From Adiantum capillus-veneris (Eukaryota; Streptophyta; Polypodiopsida; Polypodiales; Pteridaceae), in contig CM043950.1 of the NCBI GenBank assembly GCA_014529385.2, forward strand, positions 69,806,935 through 69,870,934: a stretch of 64,000 nt of DNA, given 5' to 3'. Numbering within the stretch: position 1 is the stretch's first letter; each line of letters starts with the position of its first letter. Shown one piece after another: positions 12,700 to 24,371 of this stretch. The notes beneath the pieces are model-generated. The model did not search any database, was not told where the DNA came from, and was given only the letters and a program-made list of their open reading frames with translations. A program made the position numbers and the translations under genes.

Positions 12700-14070
12700 T
12701 TGCAGACCCTTGATCTTTTGCAAGACCTAGAATTAACTCCTGAACCTCTATCTATGGAAACCTCTCTTGTCCTCATATGTATTTGCAGTTTGGTTGCTTC
12801 TCAACTAATCTATGATTCGGCCTTACCTACAGATAATAAGCTTTCTATCTTGCACATGCTTTCTTTTAATGATTGGGTCAAGATATTGGCTACCTTGGAC
12901 AAGGACTCCAAAGATGGGTTTGCTATGATTTCTCAATACACAGCCCGGTTATCTATACTTTGTTTTTACAATACCAACAAGAGCTAGCCCAGTTCTCTTC
13001 ATCTGGAGCTCAACTATCTAACTTTCTCAAAAAATGATGCTACCTCAATTGATCTTTTATCAATACCCCCGCTACTCCAGCTATCCCTCAAACATGAGTC
13101 ATCTTTTGCAGAGATAATGTTGCGCTTGAAGCTATCAAGGAGTTTCAAAACAATCTCTGCTCCCTTAGTGACTCTAACCTTCTAGCAATGGTATCCAAAA
13201 AGTTTCCAGTTTTTTTTTTTTTTTTTTACATGTCGGACAAATAAAAAGCGAGTCCTTTGGAGTGGATCATCAGCTCTGGGTTCTACGTAACAAAGCTTTT
13301 TTGGCACCCATTCTTAGTGAAACTTGGGTTTATTTGGCTAATCTAGTTGCCTCCACAGTTGAGGATTGCAGACTCAAGATTCTGAAAGGAGGACAATTCC
13401 TTGACAAAGGAAAACTCATCAAAGCCCCCTTCAATCTTAACTTTATTGACCATTCTAAATGCTCCTCTAATGCAGGATTGTACATTCATACAAAAGGGAA
13501 CATGGAGTTTGCTAAGAGCAATCCTGGCTTCTACACTGAATCAATCTAGAATGTATTTTTCGACCGTATGTAAAATGTGCCTACAAGTTTCTTTACCCTA
13601 AAGCCTCATGTGAATCAAGCATCATGTGGTTCGACCATCCTATCTGATATATCCGCAACCATCTTGACCAACTCTTCCTCAAGAAACTGGTGGACTTTCA
13701 TTTATCCCTTATCTGCTCTTGGTTAGGAGGCCAAGCCAAACAATTAGTGTTTGATCAAATTTCTTTTAATATTTTTTGTGGGCTAATACTGGATATCCTT
13801 AAAGAACTCAAATCCAATGAACCAGGGACTTATCTGACCACTTATGCCAACTATAAAGGTGTCAAAATCATCACTAGTCTACTTAAGACTTGTATTGAAT
13901 ATGATGACTTCCCTTTGCTTAAAAGAACTAACTCTTTAACCACCCCCAATAACTTGCTCGCATCTTTTTTGACCCCCTTATCTTCCTCCAATTGTAACAG
14001 AGGAAAGTCTCGTACCTTTACTAGGGAAAGAGGAAGAAATACTCCCATCCGACACCTCCTTGAATTATGA
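12700..14070 (+). pseudogene. N-terminal region of the Penelope-like polyprotein, copy 2
   Basis: Pieces at 12700-12987, 13262-13549 and 13690-14070 give the same protein as 6890-7653 of copy 1, plus an extra upstream part (ELTPEPLSMETSL near 12733) that copy 1 has lost. There is an in-frame stop after 13549 and several frame changes. The last piece has WLGGQAKQLVFDQ and YLTTYANYKGVK and ends in a basic KSRTFTRERGRNTP stretch that is missing from copy 1. No known domain was recognised. Its position directly before the Cys-rich and RT regions suggests one original polyprotein. Confidence 0.55.
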
Positions 14071-14179
14071 TCATCGATACTGTGCAGGTTACTTTTGGCC
14101 CTTGTGGAAGGATGCATCTTACAAAGAAGACGTCTTCCAAGTAGTTTATCTATTTACAATGTTTGTTCCAAAATGAACT

Positions 14180-15960
14180 TTTGGATTGGTTCACCCCAAA
14201 ATAGTATTTTGTGAGTACTTTTGACTTACTTTTTGGCAATCATGAAATACTTGATAATGTGCTTATTGCCTGGAGGTATCAACAACCTATCAAGAGTCTT
14301 GTCTACAATAATGATTTTTTACATCACAACATTGTCCCGGAATGTGCTTGTGATAAATATGGCTCTTTTTGTAAGGATTTTGGTAATTATGGCAACCATG
14401 TATGCACTTGTTAACTTAATTTAATTAAGGATATCACAATCAAAAAAATCTTAGCTAAAGGGTTGAATCACATCCCTAATTTTCCAAAAAACCCATATCT
14501 TGCTCTATCAGCTTTACTTAGCTACTTAATTGACCTTGTCAGTACTCTCCGACTGGAGAAGACAATCCTACTGGACTTGACTAAATTTTTTGAACAATGT
14601 TTTTTTTCAAAAAATATTTCATACCATACAAATGGTTGGCCACTGAGAGTTCTTGGATCACACTACACCTCGGAGTTGAATTTCGAAATCTTTCATAGAA
14701 TTGGTTTATAGTAGGGCGGGATAAAAGCTCCAACTATCATACTCTTATGTGCAAAAACTTGACTTGGAAAGCGGCTCACTCTCGATTATCTGGGAAGGAA
14801 TTCGCACTGCTAAACCTTTCTCATAGTATGGTTTTTATAAGATCTCTAAGCATCTTTTGAATCATAGTTATTCTCCTCAGATTATCACGCTTCCCGTTAT
14901 TTTTCCCACATATAAACATTATAAGCATAAATGCAGATGGATATCAGATGCTTCAAATGGGATTTTTACTGACATTACTAAAGATATCACCCTTTGCCTT
15001 GACCTTGTACTTTCAGACTCTGAATCTGTTTGTGCAACTAAACAAAAAATCTGCTCTAACTTCCTCCAAATACACTATGACCCTTTTGGGCTACTTAAAA
15101 ACTCTATTGAGGTCACTCTTAACTTCCTCAAACAAATATTCCATCTCTTCACAGCAGACATCACTCAATGCTACGAAGATATACCTATTGATGGAGAGAT
15201 AGGGCTGAAGAATATTCTGTTACAAATGATTGGGATAGCATTTAAACATGCTAGGAAGAAAGGTTTCTTCTACATTTCTCTCACTAGTAAACCAAAATGG
15301 ATTACAAAACCCCACTCATCTCACCCCTTACACTTTAATGAGGAGAAACTATTAAATAACATTACCTGGATTTTGGATAACTGTGCCATACTCATCGGGG
15401 CCAATGCTTTAACCAAAGCCTAGGCATCCCTATGGGATTTTCTTGCTCACCACTTATGTGTAATCTATATTTAGCCTTCTTTGAATACAAATGGTTTCTC
15501 AGAACCATGGAAGATAAAGATGGATGTCATAAAATCTCCCTATTGAAACATACTTACAGATTTATGGATGACATCCTAAGCCTCAGGAATAAATGTTTTT
15601 CGAAAGAAATTAATCTTATTTACCCTAACTGCCTCAAAATTGAACCGACTTATAGTCAAGGTTTTACTACAACCTCTCGCCTCTTTTCTACCTCTGCACA
15701 ATTCCTTAACTTTACAATTATACTTCATAACCCTTGTAATGGCGGCTATGACTACCGTTTTACTTGGAAAAGAGACCTATTGAATAACCTCCTATAGAAT
15801 TCATAAAAAGAATAATAACCGACCTCATAAAGATGCTCTTAGTACATGCATCAACCTCTTGTACTTGATTTTATATTCTTCCTCTAACTGCTTCTTAGCA
15901 TAGGAAGACATCAAGCTGCTTATTCACAAGTTTTGCCTTAATAGATTCAAGATGAATGAC
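14180..15960 (+). pseudogene. Penelope-like reverse transcriptase with Cys-rich linker, copy 2 (least damaged)
   Basis: Reverse transcriptases of this kind copy element RNA at a nicked target. The order is: NHEILDNVLIAWRYQQP (about 14237), the CACDKYGSFC segment (about 14345), a linker to 14711, then the RT core from 14857. All three catalytic blocks are visible: motif A TADITQCYEDIPI at about 15150-15188, motif B MGFSCSPLMCNLYL at 15432-15473, and motif C YRFMDDILSL at about 15554-15583. One single-base deletion near 15396, judged against copy 1, splits motif A from motif B. A stop also follows in the linker at 14709-14711. The frame runs past 15797 with a stop and then into the CA tract. 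Similarity of the Cys-rich and RT blocks is to Penelope-like elements (Naiad/Chlamys type is my best guess), not to Copia, Ty3 or LINE enzymes. No GIY-YIG domain was found. Confidence 0.8.
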
Positions 15961-15978
15961 TTAATAAACAAAATGAGT

Positions 15979-15979
<1 letters not shown>

Positions 15980-16061
<82 letters not shown>
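15980..16061. repeat. (CA)n microsatellite between Penelope-like copies 2 and 3
   Basis: About 41 uninterrupted CA units. The next element copy starts at 16062 with the standard start block. Confidence 0.98.
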
Positions 16062-16062
<1 letters not shown>

Positions 16063-18020
16063 GTACAAGTACCACAACTTGTTAATTCTCAAAAACTTTC
16101 CTCAAAAACATTAAACGGCATGGAACTTCTCCACCCTACGTGGGATACTGTCCCTTAGTTGGGTTGCCCTTGGGACTTAATCCTCATAGAAACCCCTTCC
16201 TAAGCGGAGCTGGATCTTTCTCTACCTTGGGAAGTATGCCGCAAATCATCCTCCACTCTGTGCTGTGTTTACACTAACACTACTTTCCACTTCTCCACGT
16301 CTCTGCTCTCTATGTTCGTTCACTTCAGAAACACCTAGCCTAAACAAAGCACACATATCCCCCTCCCCCCCCCCTTTCCCACTATTGGATTAACTATGGT
16401 GGCTGGTCCTGGATAGTATTCTCCTTGTGACATATCAAAGACGATTTGCCTTGATTGTGTCTCCTTCAAAAAGTGTACCAAACTGGGTATTTAAAACTAG
16501 GTGAGGGTTTCTCTATGCCCGTTACTTAGCCTTGGCTCTTACGTTTCCTGTGTGTTTATGTGAAAGAGAGTTTTTGAGGGTTGAACACTTGCTTATTGTG
16601 TGGCTATGGAGATGGTTGAGCACAAGGAGGAATCACAGGTATGTACTAAGGCTGAAAAAATTTGTTATTTTAACTGCATTCTCTGCAATACTCTGCACTG
16701 TCTCAAGGTTGTTAAGGTGTTAATGATCCTTGGCATTGATAGAGAATGGTGACTGGAAACTACATTCAAAGGGTTTGCATTGATGATGTGTTTTTTGCTA
16801 TACAAAGAATGTTTGCATTATTTTTGGTCCTTTGACCTGATACCTGTGGTCAAAGGTTACTATTGTTTGACCATAATGATACCGTTGCAATATTATATGG
16901 TGATGTTCCTTGCCCCAAAGGGCATCTGGTTTTTTGGCCCTTGGTTTATGTTTAATGGCTTATGACGCTCTACTGTCCGTGTTCTGTTGAGACCCTCTTC
17001 TATGGGACTAAAATGGTATGGCTGCTTTAAAAATAAGGTTGCCACCTTTTTGGCACACCTCCTTTGGTTTAGGGTTGTTAGCTTATGCCGCTGTGATTGA
17101 CTTTGTGCTATTGATACCATTAACTACAAGGATGCTTATGAGATAAAGATGCCAGCTTTTTTTCTTTTGACTCACCAAAAGTCGGCTTTTTTCCTATGAC
17201 CAAGTGGAATAGCAAGAGGAAAATCTCCTCATTTTTGTGTAACGCTTATAGATGAATGCCAAGGTATGATGAGGATGTCTCTGAGGGCCTTTTATCAGTT
17301 CAAATTTTTACTTGATTTAATTAGGATAAGTCTAATGACTAATCCATGAAAAGATATATTGTAATAGATATCCAATACCAAGAATAAGGTCAGTTGAAAA
17401 GGGTGTTTTTGAACTTCCTCGGCTGAGTAAATTTTGGACACTGTAGGGCTGATTCTTCTGTGCCGATATGGATATTATGACACTTGGATCAGAAGGGGTG
17501 GTGGTCTTCTGATTAAAATGATTTGTACAATAATATTTATTAAGGTCTATTAAAAAATTGGGGCTATATAAAAGCCATATCTTCTTAAAAAGAAAAAAAC
17601 ACTTTTAAAATAAAGTCTAGATTATATGAGCACTTTGGACATTTGTTTTAAATTTAAAAATTTTGTATGTTGGACATGGATAACAGCTGATATAATCCAT
17701 TTAGACGTGTAAAACGGACTGAAGGCTAACGTATTTGTTGTCTTGTTTGAATGGATGCAGGTGAGGACTCTATCCTTTCTTGGAATGTTTTTGGCTTGAA
17801 GCAAATGTCTGTCCTTGACATCACATGCTCTTACCACTTCTTGGAACATACTTTTTAGATCAGCTATTGTACTTTTACACTAAAATGAGACCTCATTCTT
17901 ATAGCAATGTACAAAAATAATTCAAAGACTTAGTTGTTTTTGCACTAATCGTTGTCACTTGTCTAAGGCAAACTAGCTGCCTTTTGAGCTTAAAAGTTCA
18001 TTTTGTTTTATTATATAAGT

Positions 18021-18023
<3 letters not shown>
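16062..18023 (+). mobile_element. Penelope-like retroelement copy 3, 5' fragment
   Basis: It begins AGTACAAGTACCACAACT right after a CA tract and follows copy 2 (9770-about 11760) for nearly 2 kb with small differences. Similarity ends at TTATTATATAAGTAAAA, where copy 3 enters a long CA tract. Copy 2 has only a short ACACACAC at the same place. The coding region is absent. Confidence 0.8.

Positions 18024-18108
<85 letters not shown>
18024..18108. repeat. (CA)n microsatellite ending copy 3
   Basis: About 42 CA units at the point where copy 3 stops matching copy 2. Confidence 0.98.
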
Positions 18109-18111
<3 letters not shown>

Positions 18112-21100
18112 CACTTGCATCTGTGGCTTAATAATGACATACCCTTTACTTGGGAAACCCAGTTCTAAGTAGGACTTGATCCGATCCAATAATGAGCATT
18201 CCACTTGATACGTTTAATCTATTGCTCTCCTAGTGGATGAAACCCCTTCTCACACTAAACTTTCTTAATAATAATCTTTGGTTAAAGAAATTCTTTCTCC
18301 CCCTAATTTTTCTTAGCACCCTGAGGTGCCTCCCATTTCATATCCCCTTAAAAAAACCCCTCGATGGGATCTTATGACTTTGTATACCTTGATGAGGTCT
18401 CAACTGAATGCTCACTTAGAGTTTATACCTTGTATATTCCTTAATTGAGTGATCTCAAATCTAGGGCTATGATATCACTATGGTTTTGGGTTTTTCGTAC
18501 GTTTAGTAGACCCCGGGATGAGAAACTAGCCTGGGCTATGGGGACTTTACATTGATACTTGTTCTAATCAAAGTCGTGGGAACTTACCTTATATTGACTA
18601 GTAATTTGGGGTGGGACTCTTAGAGTGGGAACTTGTAATACCACCAATTGCTTTAAATAGGATGTACTAAAGGTAATTACCTTCTTTATTCCCTTTTGTG
18701 TTGCATCGGGCCCGACTCTGTGTTTCTTTATTGCTCTCCCTATGCACATACCAAGCTGGATTGATTTTACCACCTAAAACTGTCATGGCGTTTGGGTTTT
18801 CTCATCGATGCTAATTCAATACTCACTAGCTTATCACCCCCCTTGCTTCTCTCCCGCTCACTTTGCTCCCATGTACCAACACTAGGCTGTGCCCGAGTGA
18901 CGCATACTGTATCTCTCTCTAGATTTATCCTAGCCTGCAACTCGAAATATACACTTGGATTCCCTCCTGCTAGCAAGGACTAGTGCCATGCTGAGCTCGA
19001 TGCTGCTGATATGCTCTCCAATAGACAAAGGTTTGCCTATTTAAACAAAGTGAGGGTCCTATACCCTCACTTAGCCTTGATACAAGTTGTGTGTGCTTGG
19101 AAAATGCACGTTTTTGCATGATATATTTTAACTATTTAATTTGGAAGTCTTTGGGGGCTTAACCTGCAATTCTTTGAAGATTAGCAGTTTGCTTTATAAA
19201 CTGGTTGTGTGATAAATGATTGTTTATCTCATTTGTTTTACTGCAACATTTTATTTATTGCATGACCTACTCTTTATTATAAGTTTACATTGTGTTATTT
19301 GGCATATTTAAGAATGCAATAGGGATGGCCTAGGGTGGTTTTGCATGGCTTAAACTAAGATCTCTGCTGTGCCAGACTATTAATAATAGGGATTAGTTCT
19401 GGTTTTGTCATGTCTGTTGCCTAGACTGATTGATGCCAAAATCAATTGGTACTAATGACTTTTTAACTCTGCTATGATATGATTTGGTATATTGTTAACA
19501 TTAAAATATATTTAAAGATCTTCCCCAATAATCTAACATCTGATGTGTAGCCATATTGGCTGTAGGCCGAATTGTTGATTCCTTTGAATCTTGGAAATTC
19601 TTTTAAACCCTTCCTAGTTCTGCATATGAGGCTTTCTTCCTTGGTTGGTAGGTAACAACAGCTGTGGCCGATTTGGTTTACTTTTTTCATTAGCATTTTG
19701 ATCAGCATGGCGTGGTGGTTATTATTTTTTTGAAAAGGTTTTGATAAAAACACGTGATCATTCTAAAATTGTATCCTTTTGCCTGCTCAATACTCAGAGA
19801 AAAGTTTGTATTTGACTTTTTGACCTTACTTGATCAAATGGATGACAATGGGTAGGTTATTGATATCCTCTTGGCATAGCATATACTGGATTCATAGGTT
19901 AGATATCTCTTATTTTGTTGTAACTTGTGAGTATTTTACTAAGTCTATGATTAGACCCATGATAGATTTGCGTCACAAACTCTCAAAGAAATTGGATATT
20001 GCATTAGCAATTTTTTCAGCAGGCAACACTTGGAATGTTTCCAAGCTCTCTAGAAGTTGTGATGATGACTAACTTGACATGACTGCATTGTTATAACTAG
20101 AAATAATGAATATTCAACATGTTATCTTGTTGCTTATGTGATGTCAGGCATTTATTTGGGAGGGTAGGATATGCATGCTATGTATGGACATTTACTCCTC
20201 ATCTACCTAAGTTCTTATCTTTAGATCTTGATATACATTTCTACTAGCTATATTCTAGCTATCATTGGGATCTTCTGTTCTCTAGGTGTTGCATGTCTAT
20301 CATCTGGGATTATTGTTTAACTTTTACTAGCCTATCTTGTTACCTCTATTGCATTGGAATGGTAATACCTTGCTTTACGTTTTCCTTTCTTGATGATGTT
20401 TCACCGTTTTTTTGCTTGCTCTAAAATGTACTAAGAGTTTATGACTCATTTGTACTCGATCAAAATGGTTTCACTCTTATGCTTTACTAAAACATTGCCG
20501 TGATCATTTTTGAAGCTATGCACTAGCAATATATTATGTGCATTTAATATTCTAACCTACATATGGTTAGCTTAACCTCTTGACAAATTAGATTTAGGTG
20601 AGACACACATACACACACATAAGAGGAAACTAGTTGTTGTAACTTCTACTAGGACGGTCCTTCACACTTGCTTTAGCACTCTAGCTATCATTTGTCAACA
20701 TATATATCCCTGCTTGTGCCCTCTGCTATGGTTGACACACTTTGGCTGCACCAACGTGTCTATGGCAGCAACATAGTACCGCCATAGGGGGATCATATGA
20801 CACTCCTAGCATTCTCTTACATTTGTCTCCGAAATCTCTACATTAGCATCAATGATTTTCTTCTCAACACACATGCATATCTCCAACGTACCTTTCCAAA
20901 GCAAGATCTCAGTAAAGAACACTTGTCCTAGATGACATCAACCATGGTGACAACAACACTTCATTTTTTAAGGTTCTGTGTGTTGATTTCCAACCGCAAA
21001 TAGCTTTTTTGTCCTAGACATAGTAGTTTGCGACGCTGACACTATAGGTGGTGTTTATATCTTTCTCAGATCTTTGCTCATAGAGGGTCTTGCAACACCT

Positions 21101-21574
21101 TTCAATGCGGATTATGTGGCACATGCTTTGTGATAATGTATGACAACGTGGTTTTATTTAGAGAGGTTGATGCATTAGGACTTGTTTGGGGTCTTCTTGG
21201 GCCCTTCAAATCGAACGTTTAGTGAAGTGCTTACAATGCTAGTGAAGGTTTGACCAAGCTAATGGCATAGGCATGAAAATACATATTTGCATTTCTTCTA
21301 AAATAAAAAAAAGGTCTCAATCATATCTAATCACCAGATCCTCTTAGCTTTTTTGGTGTTAGTGCAGCCCCACATACCACTCCCCCACTTTTGGATTTGA
21401 AATTTTTTGTCACTTTTTCCTCCCCCCTTTTGGAGGTGCTGCAAATGAATTTCTCTCTCTACATCCTCTCTCTAAAACAAGTTTGGAGGGTTATGCTTGG
21501 GTTTAGGCTTTTTTTTTCTCTCTAGAAGCCATAGAGTGTAGATCTAAAGCTCCTCTACCTCCCTCACTCACTCC

Positions 21575-21576
<2 letters not shown>
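18109..21576. other. Long non-coding stretch
   Basis: No gene was recognised. A phrase near 19045-19085 (CCTCACTTAGCCTTGA) also occurs in the leader of the Penelope-like copies (about 6438 and 10240), so old element fragments may lie here. The rest is AT-rich sequence with frequent stops. Confidence 0.5.

Positions 21577-21628
<52 letters not shown>
21577..21628. repeat. (CT)n microsatellite
   Basis: A run of about 26 CT units, close to the left side of the first copy of the convergent two-gene unit. Confidence 0.97.
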
Positions 21629-21631
<3 letters not shown>

Positions 21632-22257
21632 CGTAATAGCTCACCATTAGGAGAAATATGAACCTTGCATGGGCCTTGTAAGGAATCCTAATTTTTAGGG
21701 ATTAAGGCTAATTTTGTGTGGGGTTTAGGAGGCAAGGGTATTGAAGAAGGTAGTTTTGAGTAGGCTTTTCTAGCCTTTTTTAAAGACAAATGTAGGATGT
21801 GGACCTAAAGGGTTACTTTCTCTCTCTAGCTTTTTTTAAAAGTGAAGGAAGCATAGGGGTGTGTCCACATCAGCAAAAACGTGGGTTACAAAGAGTCAAA
21901 ATTTGACTTAAAAAAAAAATATCATTTTTACTTGTTTTTTACTTAAAACTCCCTCCCAACATATATACATATCCAAAAATCATTTTTTGACCCATTTTTT
22001 AACCCACAAGCTTAGAAAGTCCATTTTTTCAAAAATCTTTTCCTCCAAAAAGTAATAAACATTTTCTTCTCTCCTCCTCCTCCCTCCTCCCTCCTCTCTC
22101 CCTCTCCCTCTCCTCTCCCTCCCTGCCCCTACCTTCCTCCTCCTCCCCAATCTCTCTCTCTCTCCCCCCTCCCTCCTTCTCTCCTTCCATCTTCCTCAAC
22201 CTCTCTACCCTTCCCCCTCTATCTTTTCATCATTTGCTTCCTCATGCAACAGCTTCC

Positions 22258-23751
22258 ATGGTGCTCACGGACATCACAAATGGTTTGCTTCCACCACCAC
22301 GTACTCCACACACTAAAATCATACATATTCGCTTATCCACGGCATTTGCACCGAAGACCACTAGTGAGGGTGATCAAAGGTCATCACAGGAACGTCGGAC
22401 CGCTTGTGAGACCAATGTTGACATTTGGGTGGATGGCCATTTTTACCCTTACGATCCTATAAGCCGCTTCCATCCACCGTTTAATAGCCTTTCCACATTT
22501 CTTCAATTTCTTGGGAGGGGAGAAGCAGGTTTGTTAGGCTATTGCAAACGGTTGTGTATGGGTGCAGGTGCTTCTTTGCATATGTGGATGCACGAATATC
22601 AAGCTCTTCACCTCAAGACGACGACATTACAAGAGAGTGTTGCCGCTTCGGAGAGAGTAGTTAAAACTCTTGAACAACAAATGCAAGAAAAGGAGTCCCA
22701 CATCCAGAAGCTTACCAACACCATCACATACTTGAAAGAAACACCCCTTGGTGCAAGGGAACGCAAACACACATATTCATCCATTGAAACTCTTGCACAT
22801 TCGGGAGGAGCACGCAAACGACGAGTTACAGCCACAAGGTGATTTGGTCTTTACTTGCATGATGCATTCTTACTTTACACTATTTTCTAACATTTAAGTT
22901 TATTTGTTGCTAGAAACTTCATCCAGGAGGCATGCGGTGGAACAAGCCAAGATGATCGAGTCAACCTTCTCACTAGTTGTCTCAATACTCAGGACGTGAT
23001 TTCTATCTTACAATCACCTGGAGGTAAGTACATTAAGGATGCAGTCTCCAAGGACCTTATGCGTAGATTAAGAAATGTGGTTAGTGATGATGGCGTTCAA
23101 CAAGCTTGTGTGATGAGGCTGGAATCAACACCAAAGCCTATCAGGCTATTTTCCAACTCCTAAAGGATGCCCTCAAAGAACATGGCATTGTGGAAAACCT
23201 ATTTTCCATTCCTCACAAGGTCAAGCTCGCAAAGAAGGCCACAAACGAAGATGTGTTCTCCCGCATTGGGACATACCTACACATTGAGGACACAATGCCA
23301 ACTTCCCTTTATGCTTCGTGCGCAACAAAGACAAGGGGAAAAGGTGAGAAACAATCCATAAGACCTTCGGAGAAGGGCTTTCCTTACACAATGTGGAACA
23401 ATATTTTCGTGGATCTTAGAAGGCTTCAAGAAGCCATGCTTAGATTTTACGAGTTACCTGAAGAAGGTGACACACTTTACTTTTTTCTTTGGTATTATTC
23501 TTATCATAGACTCTGAAGTTTAAGGTCTTAGCACTATTTATTTTGTAGTGCTTGGCACAGAAGTCGCTTTTGTGCTGAAACTCGATGAGTGTCAAATAGT
23601 GAAAGGCCGAAGGTTAGAGAGGCTAAGTGTCACTCTAATGAACAAGGCCCTTCTCCAAACCAAGCGAATATTATTGGTTTTGCAACATTATTTTACATGG
23701 ATCCTTGTGGACACCCTTTTTTGGCCATTTCAAGCTTTGAATTCCCTATAA
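22258..23751 (+). pseudogene. Transposase-like protein, N-terminal half, copy 1
   Basis: I chose ATG 22258 because copy 2 also starts with M, two or three residues and DITN (28480). Exon 1 runs to about 22840 and contains DIWVDGHFYPYDP, a PPF block, GLLGY, and then a coiled coil (about residues 120-175 of the ORF). An intron of about 72 bp (GTGATTTG to TTGCTAG, about 22841-22912) leads to NFIQEACGG. A two-base duplication in TGTGTG near 23107 shifts the frame, which resumes as DEAGINTKAYQAIFQLLKDA. A second intron (about 23467-23548, ending TTTTGTAG) leads to FVLKLDECQIVKG and SVTLMNKAL, matching FVLKLDECQVVKG in copy 2. The protein then stops at 23751 and lacks the C-terminal half. I infer an RNase-H-fold transposase whose first acidic residue is the Asp of KLDEC; the superfamily was not recognised. 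Confidence 0.55.
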
Positions 23752-24026
23752 GATATAAAAAAAAATAACATATTGTGAAACCAAGTGTCTATGCAACATT
23801 AATTTGGATTTTTCAAATGTCCAATGTAATTGGACTTTTTGGTGCAGGGGTGTACTAGGTAGAGCTAAAACAGGTGATAGTGTGCTGGAAACTTCATTTC
23901 ATAATTGATTTCACCTTTTCTAGTGTCCTTGAGTGTGAACATATGCTGGAATTGCCATAAAAAGGGTGCATCTAAATTAATGATGCAAAACCAATTCATT
24001 TCAATAAATTTGTGCTTTGTAAGTAT

Positions 24027-24175
24027 CCTAGGGGGTAGATAAGCCTACCAGGGGCAAAAAAAAGCCTGGCCACAAGGGCGCGCAAATGGCCCATCCAAAA
24101 CTGATGGATGGGCCATTTGTGCGCCCTTGTGGCCAGGCTTTTTTTGGCCCTTGGTAGGCTTATCTACCCCCTAGG
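24027..24175. repeat. Near-perfect palindrome, 71-bp arms and 7-bp loop
   Basis: The left arm (24027-24097) and right arm (24105-24175) are reverse complements with only about three mismatches or single-base slips. The loop is AAACTGA. Arms begin CCTAGGGGGTAGATAAGCC and contain GCCTGGCCACAAGGGCG. It sits between the 3' ends of two convergent genes. It could be a fold-back (MITE-like) insertion or a hairpin-forming transcription end. No clear target duplication was seen. Confidence 0.95.
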
Positions 24176-24371
24176 GAACATAAAATACCTCAATTTACTG
24201 AAATTGGCTGAAATTATATACAGAACTTGAAATTACAAAGTCACCAATCAAAACAATTTTCATATCACCACTTGAAACAATTTTCAAGATTGACAAATCA
24301 CATTCAAAAGAATTTTCAAGATAGAGAGACAATTTCAAATATTTTTTATTACTTCCAACGGTGATTTTACA

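Larger units (their letters stand above)
9770..15979 (+). mobile_element. Penelope-like retroelement copy 2, nearly full length (about 6.2 kb)
   Basis: The copy starts directly after a (CA)n tract with AGTACAAGTACCACAACC and runs to the next tract at 15980. Its 5' portion of about 3 kb (9770-12700) has no convincing gene and is shared with copy 3 up to about 11760. Coding sequence follows from about 12700 to 15970. The 3' end stops within the coding frame at ATAAACAAAATGAGTG before the CA tract, whereas copy 1 continues about 150 bp further, so copy 2 is slightly 3'-truncated or the tract replaced its end. A 21-base poly-C run lies at 10072-10092. No long terminal repeats or target duplications were identified. 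Confidence 0.8.
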
